46,355 nucleotides of DNA from Pseudomonas sp. GM84 (GTDB taxonomy: Bacteria; Pseudomonadota; Gammaproteobacteria; Pseudomonadales; Pseudomonadaceae). The notes beneath the pieces are model-generated. The model was not told where the DNA came from, ran no database searches, and was given only the letters and a program-made list of their open reading frames with translations. The position numbers and the translations under genes were made by a program. The DNA is taken from the NCBI RefSeq assembly GCF_000282535.1, contig NZ_AKJC01000006.1, positions 1 to 46,355 of the forward strand, written 5' to 3'. Shown here piece by piece: positions 1 to 9,014 of this stretch; positions within the stretch are counted from its first letter, which is position 1; the number at the start of each line of letters is the position of its first letter.

Positions 1-866
<866 letters not shown>

Positions 867-867
<1 letters not shown>

Positions 868-1547
868 TGCCACTCGACGCCAGTGACCTGGGCGCGGTCT
901 GGCTGACCCTCAAACTGGCCAGCCTGACCACCCTGATCCTGCTGCTCGTCGGCACGCCCATCGCCTGGTGGCTGGCGCGCACGCGCTCCTGGCTGCGCGG
1001 GCCGGTGGGCGCGGTGGTAGCCCTGCCGCTGGTGCTGCCACCGACGGTGATCGGCTTTTACCTGCTGCTCGCCCTCGGCCCGCATGGCTGGATTGGCCAG
1101 GCCACCCAGGCCCTGGGCCTGGGCAGCGTGGTATTCAGCTTCAGCGGCCTGGTGATCGGCTCGACGGTGTATTCCATGCCGTTCGTGGTGCAACCCCTGC
1201 AAAATGCCTTCACCGCCATCGGCCAAAGGCCGCTGGAAGTGGCCGCGACGCTGCGCGCCAGCCCCTGGGACACCTTCGTCCATGTGGTGTTGCCTCTCGC
1301 CCGCCCCGGCTTCGTCACGGCCAGCATCCTCGGCTTTGCCCACACCGTGGGCGAGTTCGGGGTGGTGCTGATGATCGGTGGCAATATCCCCGACAAGACC
1401 CGCGTGGTTTCGGTGCAGATCTTCGATCACGTCGAAGCCATGGAGTATTCACAAGCCCACTGGCTGGCCGGTGCCATGCTGGTGTTCTCGTTCCTGGTGC
1501 TGCTCCTGCTGTACGCTGGGCGCCGGGGCAAGGCTGGCTGGAGCTGA
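867..1547 (+). CDS. modB: Molybdate ABC transporter, permease ModB
   Basis: Inner-membrane permease of the molybdate importer, 226 residues, the usual ModB length, with about five hydrophobic segments. The stretch [20 protein letters not shown] in the C-terminal third is the cytoplasmic EAA-type loop that docks ModC and is highly conserved in ModB/CysT-type permeases. Its ATG overlaps the modA stop and modC begins one base after its own stop, so the three genes form one operon. The product would form the homodimeric channel for molybdate delivered by ModA. Confidence 0.96.
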
Positions 1548-1548
1548 A

Positions 1549-2640
1549 ATGAGCGGATCGATTGTGGCGCGCCTGCAACTGGCGCGCGACGACTTCACCC
1601 TGGATGTCGACCTGCAACTGCCCGGTCGCGGCATCAGCGCACTGTTTGGCCACTCAGGCTCCGGCAAGACCTCGGTGTTGCGCTGCCTGGCCGGGCTTGA
1701 GCGCGCGGCCAAGGCCTATATCGAAGTCAATGGCGAGGTGTGGGAAGACAGTGCCCGCGGCTACTTCCAGGCGCCCCACCTGCGCCCCGTGGGCTACGTG
1801 TTTCAGGAAGCCAGCCTGTTCCCGCACCTGTCGGTGCGCGGCAACCTGGAATTCGGCTGGCGCCGCATCGCCGCCCGCGAGCGCAAGGTGGGTCTCGACC
1901 AGGCCTGCCAACTGCTGGGCATCGGCCACCTGCTCGAACGCCGGCCAGCGACCTTGTCCGGCGGCGAGGCGCAGCGCGTGGGGATCGCTCGCGCGCTGCT
2001 CAGCAGCCCGCGCCTGCTGTTGATGGACGAGCCCCTGGCCGCGCTCGACGGACCACGCAAACGCGAGATCCTGCCCTATCTGGAACGCCTGCACGACGAG
2101 CTGGACATCCCGCTGGTGTATGTCAGCCATGCCCAGGACGAAGTGGCGCGGCTGGCCGACCACCTGGTGTTGCTGGAGCAAGGCCAGGCAATGGCCAGCG
2201 GGCCGATCGGCGAAACCCTGGCGCGCCTCGACCTGTCGCTGGCCCAGGGCGAGGACGCCGGCGTGGTGTTCGAGGGGATGGTGGTCGGCTACGACCCGCA
2301 CTACGACCTGCTCGACCTGCGCCTGCCCGGCAGCGCCGCGCCTGTACTGCGCATCGCCCATCCGGCCCACAGCATGGGCAGCACCCTTCGCGTCAAGGTC
2401 CAGGCCCGCGACGTGAGCCTTGCGCTGGCGGCCGACAGCACCTCAAGCATCCTCAACCGCGTGCCGGTACGGGTGCGCGAAGCCCGCCCGGCAGACAACC
2501 CAGCCCATGTGCTGGTGAGCCTGGACGCCGGTGGCAACGCCCTGCTGGCGCGCATCACGCGCTTCTCGGCCGACCAACTTGGCCTGCATCCGGGCCAGGC
2601 CTTGTACGCGCAGATAAAGTCGGTGGCACTGCTGGGCTGA
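1549..2640 (+). CDS. modC: Molybdate ABC transporter, ATPase ModC
   Basis: ATP-binding subunit that powers molybdate import, 363 residues. The N-terminal ABC domain holds the Walker A motif GHSGSGKT near residue 37, the signature LSGGEAQR, Walker [13 protein letters not shown] and the switch histidine in YVSHAQDE. The C-terminal third matches the MOP/TOBE molybdate-sensing domain found in ModC. I placed the start at the ATG directly after the modB stop; the open frame runs further upstream, but that part lies inside modB. As the last gene of modABC it is followed by about 57 bp before the topoisomerase gene. Confidence 0.96.
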   Translation: MSGSIVARLQLARDDFTLDVDLQLPGRGISALFGHSGSGKTSVLRCLAGLERAAKAYIEVNGEVWEDSARGYFQAPHLRPVGYVFQEASLFPHLSVRGNLEFGWRRIAARERKVGLDQACQLLGIGHLLERRPATLSGGEAQRVGIARALLSSPRLLLMDEPLAALDGPRKREILPYLERLHDELDIPLVYVSHAQDEVARLADHLVLLEQGQAMASGPIGETLARLDLSLAQGEDAGVVFEGMVVGYDPHYDLLDLRLPGSAAPVLRIAHPAHSMGSTLRVKVQARDVSLALAADSTSSILNRVPVRVREARPADNPAHVLVSLDAGGNALLARITRFSADQLGLHPGQALYAQIKSVALLG

Positions 2641-2697
2641 GCATCGGTCGCACGGCTGTTGTCCATTGATCAGTGACCTGATCGAGGCTTGCCGCCG

Positions 2698-3720
2698 ATG
2701 CTCGACTGCACCCTGCCACCCAGCCTGCACTACGTGGACGACAGCCAGCCCGGCCTCAGCCGCCGCCGCTGGCGCGAGCGCTTCATCTACCTCGACGCGC
2801 AAGGCCAGCGTGTGCGCGACAGCGAGACCCTGGCGCGCATCGCCGCCCTGGTGATTCCGCCGGCCTATACCGACGTGTGGATCTGCGCCGACCCGCAAGG
2901 CCATCTGCAGGCCACCGGCCTCGATGCCCGGGGGCGCAAGCAGTATCGCTATCACGCGCAGTGGCGCGAACTGCGCGACCAGCACAAGTACGGGCGCATG
3001 CTGGCCTTCGCCCAGGCCCTGCCCAAGCTTCGCGCGCAACTGGAACTGCACCTGGCCCGCCCAGGGCTGGACCGGGAAAAAGTCATGGCGCTGGTGGTCA
3101 GCCTGCTGGATCACACGTTGATCCGCATCGGCAACCAGCGCTATCTGCGCGACAACAAGTCATACGGACTGACCACGCTGCGCAATCGCCACGTCAAGGT
3201 AGAGGGCAGCACCATTCGGTTCCAGTTCCGTGGCAAGCGAGGCGTGGAACACAATGTCACGCTGCGCGACCGGCGCCTGGCGAACCTGCTCAAACGCTGC
3301 ATGGAACTGCCTGGGCAAGCCCTGTTCCAGTACCTGGACGAAGACGGCCAGCGCCATAGCATTGGTTCCAGCGAGATCAACCAGTTCTTGCAGCAACTGA
3401 CCGGCGCCGACTTCACCGCCAAGGACTACCGCACCTGGGCCGGCAGCAGCCTGGCCCTGAGCCTGCTCAAGCCGCTGGCCTGGGAACCGGAAAGCGAGGC
3501 CAAGCGCCAGGTCAGCAATATCGTCAAGGAGGTCGCCGCACGGCTGGGCAATACGCCGGCGGTATGCCGGCGCTGCTACATCCATCCTGCGGTGCTGGAG
3601 CATTACGCTCAAGGGCGCCTTGCAGCGTTGCCCAGCCGGCGAGTGCGCAAAGGCCTGGACCCCGAAGAGGTCGCCTTGCTGCTGTTTCTGCAGGCCCTGG
3701 AGGAATCAGGCAATGATTGA
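2698..3720 (+). CDS. DNA topoisomerase IB (poxvirus type)
   Basis: A 340-residue type IB topoisomerase, the bacterial relative of the vaccinia enzyme, which relaxes supercoils through a 3'-phosphotyrosyl intermediate. The N-terminal domain carries PPAYTDVWICADPQGHLQAT, typical of these enzymes. The catalytic domain shows RIGNQRYLRDNKSYGLTTLR and KDYRTWAGS, each containing a conserved active-site arginine, and ends with CRRCYIHP, where Tyr294 is the expected nucleophile nine residues after Asn285. The ATG at 2698 is preferred over a TTG nine bases upstream. Bacterial members are scattered and mostly uncharacterised in vivo; here the gene follows modABC in the same direction but is probably functionally separate. 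Confidence 0.9.
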   Translation: MLDCTLPPSLHYVDDSQPGLSRRRWRERFIYLDAQGQRVRDSETLARIAALVIPPAYTDVWICADPQGHLQATGLDARGRKQYRYHAQWRELRDQHKYGRMLAFAQALPKLRAQLELHLARPGLDREKVMALVVSLLDHTLIRIGNQRYLRDNKSYGLTTLRNRHVKVEGSTIRFQFRGKRGVEHNVTLRDRRLANLLKRCMELPGQALFQYLDEDGQRHSIGSSEINQFLQQLTGADFTAKDYRTWAGSSLALSLLKPLAWEPESEAKRQVSNIVKEVAARLGNTPAVCRRCYIHPAVLEHYAQGRLAALPSRRVRKGLDPEEVALLLFLQALEESGND

Positions 3721-3972
3721 CCGCGTCTATCTCAACGATGATGCAGAGAAATTTCCCATACGCGCCGAACCCCCCTATCCTTGCCGTCGAGCACCTTCGT
3801 CGAGGCACCAGAAGCTCACTGAATCGACACCTGCGACTAAAGACACACGACAGATTTTCTATTTCGGGGAATTACTATCCGCCGAAAGCGTCTTTAATGA
3901 GAAGGAAGAGGGACAGGCTCCCACCGCTGCGGCACTGGCCAGGCGGATTTCTACATCACCAAGGAGAACTAC

Positions 3973-4170
3973 ATGCTGATACTCACCCGTAAGGTTGGCG
4001 AAAGCATCGTCATCAACGACGACATTAAAGTCACCATTCTGGGCGTCAAAGGGATGCAGGTGAGGATTGGTATCGATGCACCCAAGGATGTTCAGGTGCA
4101 CCGTGAGGAAATCTTCAAACGGATCCAGGCTGGCAACCCAGCACCCGAGAAGCACGACGACCAGCACTGA
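3973..4170 (+). CDS. rsmE: CsrA/RsmA-family translational regulator (RsmE-like)
   Basis: A 65-residue RNA-binding protein that dimerises and binds GGA motifs in mRNA leaders, usually repressing translation, and is titrated by Rsm small RNAs. The sequence begins [12 protein letters not shown] and includes [15 protein letters not shown] and [11 protein letters not shown], the five-strand plus helix layout of CsrA with the critical Arg in VHREEI. It differs from the main RsmA of pseudomonads in its N-terminal half ([10 protein letters not shown]) and its longer tail. P. putida has three paralogues, RsmA, RsmE and RsmI; by sequence and by location after a topoisomerase IB gene I assign RsmE, although the paralogue letter is less certain than the family. 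A strong AAGGAG lies six bases before the ATG. Confidence 0.9.
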   Translation: MLILTRKVGESIVINDDIKVTILGVKGMQVRIGIDAPKDVQVHREEIFKRIQAGNPAPEKHDDQH

Positions 4171-4240
4171 CCTGCCAACTACAAGTCGCACGGACGCGCT
4201 TGATCGTACCGAATGGCTGATATTGCTTATCACCTGAGCG

Positions 4241-4594
4241 TCAGGTATCCAGCAATTCGCGCACCTTGGCGATCATCTTGTCCATGTCGAACGGCTTGTC
4301 GAACACCGCGGCGAACAGCTCCGGACGTCCTTGGCTGGCCTGGGCGCCGCTCATGAGGATTACCGGCAGGTCGGACAAGGCCAGCTCCTCGCGAATAGCC
4401 ACCACCAGCTCCTCGCCGTTGAGCACGGGCATCATGTAGTCGGTGATGACCAGCTCCACGCGCTTCTCCTTGAGCGCTTCCAGGGCCTTGCGCCCGTTGC
4501 TCGCCTTCTCTACCAGAAAGCCTTCGTCCTCCAGGGCAAAGCCGAGGATATCGGCGATCAGGTATTCGTCATCGACGATCAGGATGGTATTCAT
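4241..4594 (-). CDS. Stand-alone response-regulator receiver protein
   Basis: A 117-residue CheY-like receiver domain with no output domain. The acidic pocket is Asp8/Asp9 in ILIVDDE, the phospho-acceptor is Asp52 in VITDYMMP and the conserved lysine is Lys100 in FDKPFD, so phosphorylation should work. It is the last gene of a leftward operon behind a PAS histidine kinase and a KaiC-like ATPase, starting 12 bp after the KaiC-like stop. A single-domain regulator in such a place usually acts by protein contact, perhaps with the KaiC-like protein or as a phosphate shuttle. The partner is inferred only from position. Confidence 0.9.
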   Translation of the reverse strand: MNTILIVDDEYLIADILGFALEDEGFLVEKASNGRKALEALKEKRVELVITDYMMPVLNGEELVVAIREELALSDLPVILMSGAQASQGRPELFAAVFDKPFDMDKMIAKVRELLDT

Positions 4595-4606
4595 CGGCCG
4601 GCCCCG

Positions 4607-6052
4607 TCATCCACTCCCTTGCGGCACCGGGGTACCCGAGAGCACGCCGCAGGCACCCTCGAACGCTTTGCGCAGGCTGATGCCCTGCGCGCTGAAATGC
4701 AACGCGTGCAGCGCCGGGTCATGGTGGCTGTCGCGCACCTTGAGGATCGACAACATGCGCTGCAGTTGCGAGTCCAGTTCAACAAAGCGCATGAGCATCA
4801 GGTTGTCGACGATGCTCGACAGATCCGGCGCTGGCGCGGTGATTTCCGAGCCGAAAATGTCGCGCATTTCCCACGTGAGCATGACGCTGACATCCCGCGC
4901 CCGCAGCTCTCCCGTCAGTGCCCTGAAGAAGGCATTGAGCCGTGCCGGGTCTGCCGCAAGGCGACTGTACGCCCCGAGGCTATCGATAAACACACGCTTG
5001 CTGCCTAATCGATCGACCTGCTCCAGCAAGCACGCACCGACCTGGTCGAGCAAGCCTTCGGTGGTCGGTTGCCAGCACAGCTGCAAGGCGCCTTGTCGCT
5101 CCAGATCCGCGAAGTCGTAACCCAGCGATGTCGCCTTCAGGCGCAATCGATCGGGCGTTTCGTAAAAGCCGAAATGCAGGCCGGGTGCCTCGACGCTGGA
5201 GGCGCTCAGAAAGGCCAGGCCCAAAGACGTCTTGCCGACCCCCGAAGGGCCCATCACCAGGCTGGTCGAGCTGCGGGCCAATCCGCCACCGAGCATTTCA
5301 TCGAGTGTGTCGATGCCTGTGGTCACCCGGTTCAAGCTCGCGCAACCTGGTTGGCTGGGGTGGCTGTAGAGCGCTTCCAGACGTGGATAGACATGCATCC
5401 CCGCCTCGTCGATCAAGCATTCGTGGCGCCCCGACAGCGCCCCGCTGCCACGCGTCTTGCGCAGCTGGATATGGCGCACGGCGCGGCTGCCGATCAACTG
5501 CTCGCCCAGTTCGATCACCCCATCGACCATGGTGTGTTCGGGGCTGCCCTCATCCAGCCGGGCGCTGGTCAGCAGCAGCAAGGTGCACCCGGCAAAGGCC
5601 GCATGGCCTTGCAGCTCCGAGACGAACTTCTTGGTGTCCAGCGAGGTTTCCGCACGCACCCGGGCATTGAGCACGCCGTCGACGATCAGCAAGCTGGCCT
5701 GCTGCCGGGCGATTTCCTGGCGCAGCAGCTTGACCACCGCATCCAGCCCCTCCTGTTCGAGGGTGTCGAAAGCGCTGACGAACTGAATCTGGTCGCCGAC
5801 CAACGCCGGGTCGAAGAACTCCAGGGTCGCCAGGTACTGGAACAACCGCTCGTGGGACTCGCTGAGCAAGGTCGCCACCAGCACCCGGCCGCCTTGGCGT
5901 ACGTGGCCACAGGCCAACTGATTGGCGAGAATGGTCTTGCCGGCGCCAGGTGGCCCTTGAATGATGTAGGAAGCACCCGCAACCAGACCGCCCTTGAGCA
6001 GTGCATCGAGCCCCGCTATCCCCGTCACCAGCCGCTTGAGTACTTGTGCCAT
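4607..6052 (-). CDS. KaiC-like tandem RecA-fold ATPase
   Basis: A 481-residue protein with two KaiC/RadA-type ATPase domains. Domain 1 has Walker A GPPGAGKT at residues 33-40 and Walker B LLIVDG near 121-126; domain 2 has GPSGVGKT at 268-275, an acidic FGFYET after it and RVFIDS as Walker B. Each domain opens with the hallmark TGIAGLDALLKGGL / TGIDTLDEMLGGGL. Cyanobacterial KaiC is the clock ATPase/autokinase; bacterial homologues without kaiA are linked to stress or redox responses. No kaiB is next to it. The ATG at 6052 is chosen since the KaiC domain begins right there and it lies five bases after the kinase stop; the longer frame overlaps the kinase gene. Confidence 0.9.
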   Translation of the reverse strand: MAQVLKRLVTGIAGLDALLKGGLVAGASYIIQGPPGAGKTILANQLACGHVRQGGRVLVATLLSESHERLFQYLATLEFFDPALVGDQIQFVSAFDTLEQEGLDAVVKLLRQEIARQQASLLIVDGVLNARVRAETSLDTKKFVSELQGHAAFAGCTLLLLTSARLDEGSPEHTMVDGVIELGEQLIGSRAVRHIQLRKTRGSGALSGRHECLIDEAGMHVYPRLEALYSHPSQPGCASLNRVTTGIDTLDEMLGGGLARSSTSLVMGPSGVGKTSLGLAFLSASSVEAPGLHFGFYETPDRLRLKATSLGYDFADLERQGALQLCWQPTTEGLLDQVGACLLEQVDRLGSKRVFIDSLGAYSRLAADPARLNAFFRALTGELRARDVSVMLTWEMRDIFGSEITAPAPDLSSIVDNLMLMRFVELDSQLQRMLSILKVRDSHHDPALHALHFSAQGISLRKAFEGACGVLSGTPVPQGSG

Positions 6053-6057
6053 GGTGG

Positions 6058-7218
6058 CTACCCGTCGAGTTGACCATCCGAATTGTGCCGGCAGGCCGGC
6101 AGGTACAGGCGCATGCACGTACCCTTGCCCATTTCGCTCTGGACATTGATGGCGCCATTGCTTTGCTTGGCAAAGCCGTAGGCTTGGCTCAGCCCAAGGC
6201 CCGTACCCTTGCCAAAGGGTTTGGTGGTGAAGAACGGTTCGAAGATTCGCGGTAGCACCTTCGCTTCGATGCCTGGGCCGCTGTCGCCCACCGCGAAGCA
6301 TACGTAAGCCCCGCACAGGCCTTCTACTTCGCCCGCGAGCTCGACGGCGCTGACCGCCAAGCGGATCGTACCCTGGCCTTCGATGGCATCGCGGGCATTG
6401 AACAGCAGGTTGAGCAAAACCATCTGCAATTGCCCCACATCCACATCGATCAGCGGCAAGTCAGGCTGCAGGTGCTCTTCCAGCACGATCTCACGGGGCA
6501 ATGCATGCTCCAGCAAACCCCGGGTTGCCCCGAGCAATTCGGCGGGAGCGATCTGGGTGACTTCGAGCTTGCGATGACGGGCGAATGTCAGCAACTGCTT
6601 GGTCAGCTCGGTGCCCCGCTGGCCCGCATCGAGGATGTGCTCCATCATGCGTCGCAGGCGCACCGGGTCTTGGCTTTCCTTCGCCATCCGCGCCGAATTG
6701 ATGATGATGGTCAGCAAGTTGTTGAAGTCGTGGGCCAGCCCACCGGTCAGTTGACCCAGCGCCTCGAGCTTCTGCGCCTGGAACAGCTGGGCGCGAACGG
6801 CATCCAGCTGCAAGGCGGATTCGCGCCGGTCAGTGATGTCGCGGGTGACCTTGGCCAGGCCGATGACCTGCCCTTGCTCATCGCGGATGACATCCAGTGC
6901 CGCCAACGCCCAGAACCGGGTGCCATCCTTGCGTACCCGCCAACCCTCGTCCTGCGCCACCCCCTGTTCGAGGGCCTGCTTGAGCAGGCGCTCGGGGCGG
7001 CCATCGAGGCAATCCTCGGGGGTGAAGAACAACGAGAAATGCTTGCCGACCACTTCCTCGGCGCGGTAGCCCTTGATGCGCTCGGCACCGGGGTTCCAGG
7101 AGACCACGCGGCCTGTGGTATCGAGCATATAGATGGCGTAGTCCACCACTGACTGCACCAACCGCTCATAGCGGTTGGCAAGCATGACAGGGTGGTCGGG
7201 GCGGTCAGCTGAAACCAT
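6058..7218 (-). CDS. PAS-domain sensor histidine kinase
   Basis: A 386-residue soluble histidine kinase with no membrane segment, so it probably senses a cytoplasmic cue. Residues about 10-130 form a PAS domain (RVVSWNPGAERIKGYRAEEV), then a PAC-like segment. The H-box is TGGLAHDFNNLLTII with the phospho-acceptor His, followed by the N-box LLFNARDAI, G1 GDSGPGI and G2 GTGLGLSQ. There is no receiver domain, but a lone receiver protein ends the same operon. The ATG at 7218 was picked because the upstream 18 codons are Cys/Phe-rich and unlike a family N-terminus. First gene of the kinase, KaiC-like, receiver operon. Confidence 0.9.
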   Translation of the reverse strand: MVSADRPDHPVMLANRYERLVQSVVDYAIYMLDTTGRVVSWNPGAERIKGYRAEEVVGKHFSLFFTPEDCLDGRPERLLKQALEQGVAQDEGWRVRKDGTRFWALAALDVIRDEQGQVIGLAKVTRDITDRRESALQLDAVRAQLFQAQKLEALGQLTGGLAHDFNNLLTIIINSARMAKESQDPVRLRRMMEHILDAGQRGTELTKQLLTFARHRKLEVTQIAPAELLGATRGLLEHALPREIVLEEHLQPDLPLIDVDVGQLQMVLLNLLFNARDAIEGQGTIRLAVSAVELAGEVEGLCGAYVCFAVGDSGPGIEAKVLPRIFEPFFTTKPFGKGTGLGLSQAYGFAKQSNGAINVQSEMGKGTCMRLYLPACRHNSDGQLDG

Positions 7219-7299
7219 GCAAACTCCACAGGCACAGCAGGAGGGAAAGAATGAGCTTAGCCAAGGATACACGCCAAGGTCAGCGCGTGCGGCGCAGGC

Positions 7300-7587
7300 T
7301 TAGCCAGGCTCACGTTCGACCAGCACCGGACTGACCCGCCGCGGCATCGCTACTTTCAGCAGCCAAAGGCACACCAGCACGATCACCCCGCCGCCACCCA
7401 GGGCCATCAGCCGTTGAGGTTGTGGGGGCTCGTCGGCAAACCCGAGCATCAACAGGTAGCCCCCCAGCGAGGCCAGGCTGATGTAGAGAAAGGCTCCCAG
7501 CAACAAGACATGGGCGAACAGCACCCGCCAGTACCAGCGGGGGCGAACGAGACGTCCGGTGTCAGCGGGACGGGAAGCCGGAGGCAT
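7300..7587 (-). CDS. Small two-helix inner-membrane protein
   Basis: A 95-residue protein I do not recognise. It has two predicted transmembrane helices (VLFAHVLLLGAFLYISLASL and a second around LGGGGVIVLVCLWLLKVAM) and positively charged ends, so both termini probably face the cytoplasm. It lies 81 bp upstream of the histidine-kinase start in the same direction, so it could be the promoter-proximal gene of that operon, but the spacing allows separate expression. A perfect 7-3-7 inverted repeat lies 47 bp upstream of its ATG. Confidence 0.65.
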   Translation of the reverse strand: MPPASRPADTGRLVRPRWYWRVLFAHVLLLGAFLYISLASLGGYLLMLGFADEPPQPQRLMALGGGGVIVLVCLWLLKVAMPRRVSPVLVEREPG

Positions 7588-7633
7588 GGCTACACACTCA
7601 TTGGATCCAATAGAAAGGGCAACAGTGGCGTAA

Positions 7634-7650
7634 TGACACCTACGGTGTCA
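7634..7650. promoter_or_regulatory. Perfect dyad TGACACC-TAC-GGTGTCA, possible operator
   Basis: A 17-bp perfect inverted repeat with a 3-bp centre, in the gap between the small membrane protein (leftward, start 7587) and tRNA-Leu. It has no T-tract and so is not a terminator; its size and position suit a regulator-binding site. The regulator is unknown. Confidence 0.35.
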
Positions 7651-7699
7651 ATCAGGCCTCTGTGTGACGCCCTCACTCCTTTGATCATAGGCGCTACGG

Positions 7700-7728
7700 T
7701 TGACTCAACTATAACAATGGGTTATAAA
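7700..7728 (+). promoter_or_regulatory. Sigma-70 promoter for tRNA-Leu
   Basis: TTGACT and TATAAA are separated by 17 bp and followed at once by a GC-rich discriminator (GCGCGC). That is the usual arrangement of stringently controlled stable-RNA promoters. Predicted transcription starts near 7735, giving a short 5' leader before the tRNA. Confidence 0.7.
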
Positions 7729-7792
7729 GCGCGCTTGATTGTCAGGCCCTTCTGCCTAGAAGCGCGCCGGTCGTCACGACCCTTTCAAGCGT

Positions 7793-7877
7793 GCGAGTGT
7801 GGTGGAATTGGTATACACAGCAGACTTAAAATCTGTCGGCGTGAGCCTTGCGGGTTCGAGTCCCGCCACTCGCACCA
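7793..7877 (+). tRNA. tRNA-Leu (anticodon UAA)
   Basis: An 85-nt tRNA with a 7-bp acceptor stem (GCGAGTG with CACTCGC) and encoded ACCA end. The anticodon arm is GCAGA-CTTAAAA-TCTGT, giving anticodon TAA. There is a long class II variable arm (CGGCGTGAGCCTTGC region) and a T-arm with GGTTCGAGTCC. It stands alone, with its own promoter and terminator. Confidence 0.97.
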
Positions 7878-7887
7878 TTTTTCGATG

Positions 7888-7911
7888 AAGGCGCCCTGGT
7901 GGCGCCTTTTT
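7888..7911 (+). terminator. Rho-independent terminator of tRNA-Leu
   Basis: AAGGCGCC and GGCGCCTT form an 8-bp stem with a 5-nt loop, followed by a T-run, 10 nt after the tRNA CCA end. Confidence 0.85.
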
Positions 7912-7979
7912 CATGCCCGCCGGAAAATCGTCGCGCGCCTGCTAGAGTGGAACGTGTCTACGTCCACTGGAACGCCACC

Positions 7980-8393
7980 ATGCGCTACTCCCTGTTCGAT
8001 GGCCAACGCGACATCATCATTCTCATCGCCCGTGTGCTGCTGATGATCCTGTTCATCGTGTCCGGCTGGGCCAAGCTCACCGGCTTCGAAGGCACGGTCG
8101 GCTACATGACCTCACTGGGCGCCCCTGCCCCCATGGTGGCTGCAGCGATTGCCGTGATCATGGAGTTCTTCGTCGGCATCGTGCTGATCCTGGGCTTCTA
8201 CACGCGACCACTGGCCTTCCTGTTCGCGTTGTTCGTGCTGGGTACGGCGCTGCTTGGCCATCCCTTCTGGAACATGGTCGACCCGGAACGTGCCGCCAAC
8301 ATGACCCAGTTCCTGAAAAACCTGAGCATCGTCGGCGGCTTGCTGCTGTTGGCGGTGAGTGGCCCTGGGCGGTACTCGCTGGACGGGCGCTGA
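7980..8393 (+). CDS. DoxX-family membrane protein
   Basis: A 137-residue protein of the DoxX family with four transmembrane helices. Typical features are LLMILFIVSGWAKLTGFEG at the N-terminus, the central AAAIAVIMEFFVGIVLILGF and the RPLAFLFALFVLGTALLGHPF stretch. Members are quinone- or thiosulfate-linked membrane proteins or subunits of redox-stress complexes; no enzymatic partner is next to this one, so its role is open. The ATG at 7980 is chosen because the upstream frame runs back into the tRNA terminator. Its stop lies one base from the stop of the convergent acidic gene. Confidence 0.85.
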   Translation: MRYSLFDGQRDIIILIARVLLMILFIVSGWAKLTGFEGTVGYMTSLGAPAPMVAAAIAVIMEFFVGIVLILGFYTRPLAFLFALFVLGTALLGHPFWNMVDPERAANMTQFLKNLSIVGGLLLLAVSGPGRYSLDGR

Positions 8394-8394
8394 A

Positions 8395-8583
8395 TCAGTC
8401 GTCCGGGTCGTCGTGCCAGGCTGGATGATCATCTTCGTCATCGAGGTCATCCAGCGCTTCGTCTTCCTCCACCTCGTCCTCGGCGCCCTGGGCATCCGCC
8501 TCTGGCTCCAGGTCGTCATAGAGGAATTCGTGATCGAGCAGGTGATCGTGCTCAGGCTCGTGCAGGTCGTCTTCGTCGTGCAT
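8395..8583 (-). CDS. Extremely acidic small protein
   Basis: A 62-residue protein in which 32 residues are Asp or Glu, seven are His and none is Lys or Arg; calculated by reading the frame. No domain is recognisable and the chain should be disordered. Acid stretches interspersed with His suggest metal, basic-protein or DNA-mimic interactions, but none is shown. The ATG at 8583 is the natural start; the frame extends 13 codons upstream to another initiator with a basic sequence that does not fit. It runs tail to tail with the DoxX gene. Low sequence complexity means a spurious call is possible. Confidence 0.6.
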   Translation of the reverse strand: MHDEDDLHEPEHDHLLDHEFLYDDLEPEADAQGAEDEVEEDEALDDLDDEDDHPAWHDDPDD

Positions 8584-8706
8584 GGCGGCTCCAGGGAAAT
8601 TGGCACGCCTGTATAGGCGCATCGTTGGCCAGGGTCAATGGCCTACGTTTAATGTCGCGTTAACCGATAGCACTCACGCTACACGCTCTCCTCTTCAACG
8701 TCGCTT

Positions 8707-8733
8707 GCCCGCCTTCCAGGCGGGCTTTTTTTT
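8707..8733 (+). terminator. Strong rightward terminator without an obvious gene upstream
   Basis: GCCCGCC and GGCGGGC form a 7-bp stem with loop TTCCA, followed by eight T. The nearest protein gene (8395-8583) points the other way, so this may end DoxX read-through or a small RNA starting in the 8590-8690 region. Confidence 0.75.
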
Positions 8734-8850
8734 CATCCTCCGAATGAATCCCGCTGCCCTGAGGGTGACTATTTCAAGGTTGTAATCTGCCCTTCACGAA
8801 CTCACGACAAGCACACGTGCACACTGGCCCTGCTCTCCAACGTTCTTTTT

Positions 8851-8878
8851 ATCCGCCACTTGCTGGCGGATTTTTTTT
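8851..8878 (+). terminator. Second strong rightward terminator
   Basis: ATCCGCCA and TGGCGGAT form an 8-bp stem with loop CTTGC, followed by T8, 118 bp after the previous terminator. It insulates the repressor region that begins to its right, or ends a short transcript. Confidence 0.75.
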
Positions 8879-8945
8879 GCCTGAAGCTTTTTCACCCTGC
8901 TAACAGGAGGGTGAGGAGACTCACGCTGTACGGTGTTCATCGATA

Positions 8946-8957
8946 CCTAACGTTAGG
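8946..8957. promoter_or_regulatory. Perfect 12-bp palindrome CCTAACGTTAGG
   Basis: A fully self-complementary 12-mer, 58 bp before the repressor start. It shares the TAAC/GTTA half-site letters of the operators found nearby but without the 4-bp centre. It could bind the repressor or another dimer. Confidence 0.35.
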
Positions 8958-8988
8958 GTCATGGCAAAAACATGTCACTTGAACGCTT

Positions 8989-9002
8989 ATAACGTGTGTT
9001 TT
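8989..9002. promoter_or_regulatory. Candidate repressor operator at its own promoter
   Basis: ATAAC-GTGT-GTTTT fits the ATAAC-N4-GTTAT consensus of the three operators at 10131-10192, with one mismatch. It ends 12 bp before the repressor ATG and overlaps a TATAAC that could be the -10 box, a position that implies autorepression. Confidence 0.6.
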
Positions 9003-9014
9003 AACCTTGCAGCC

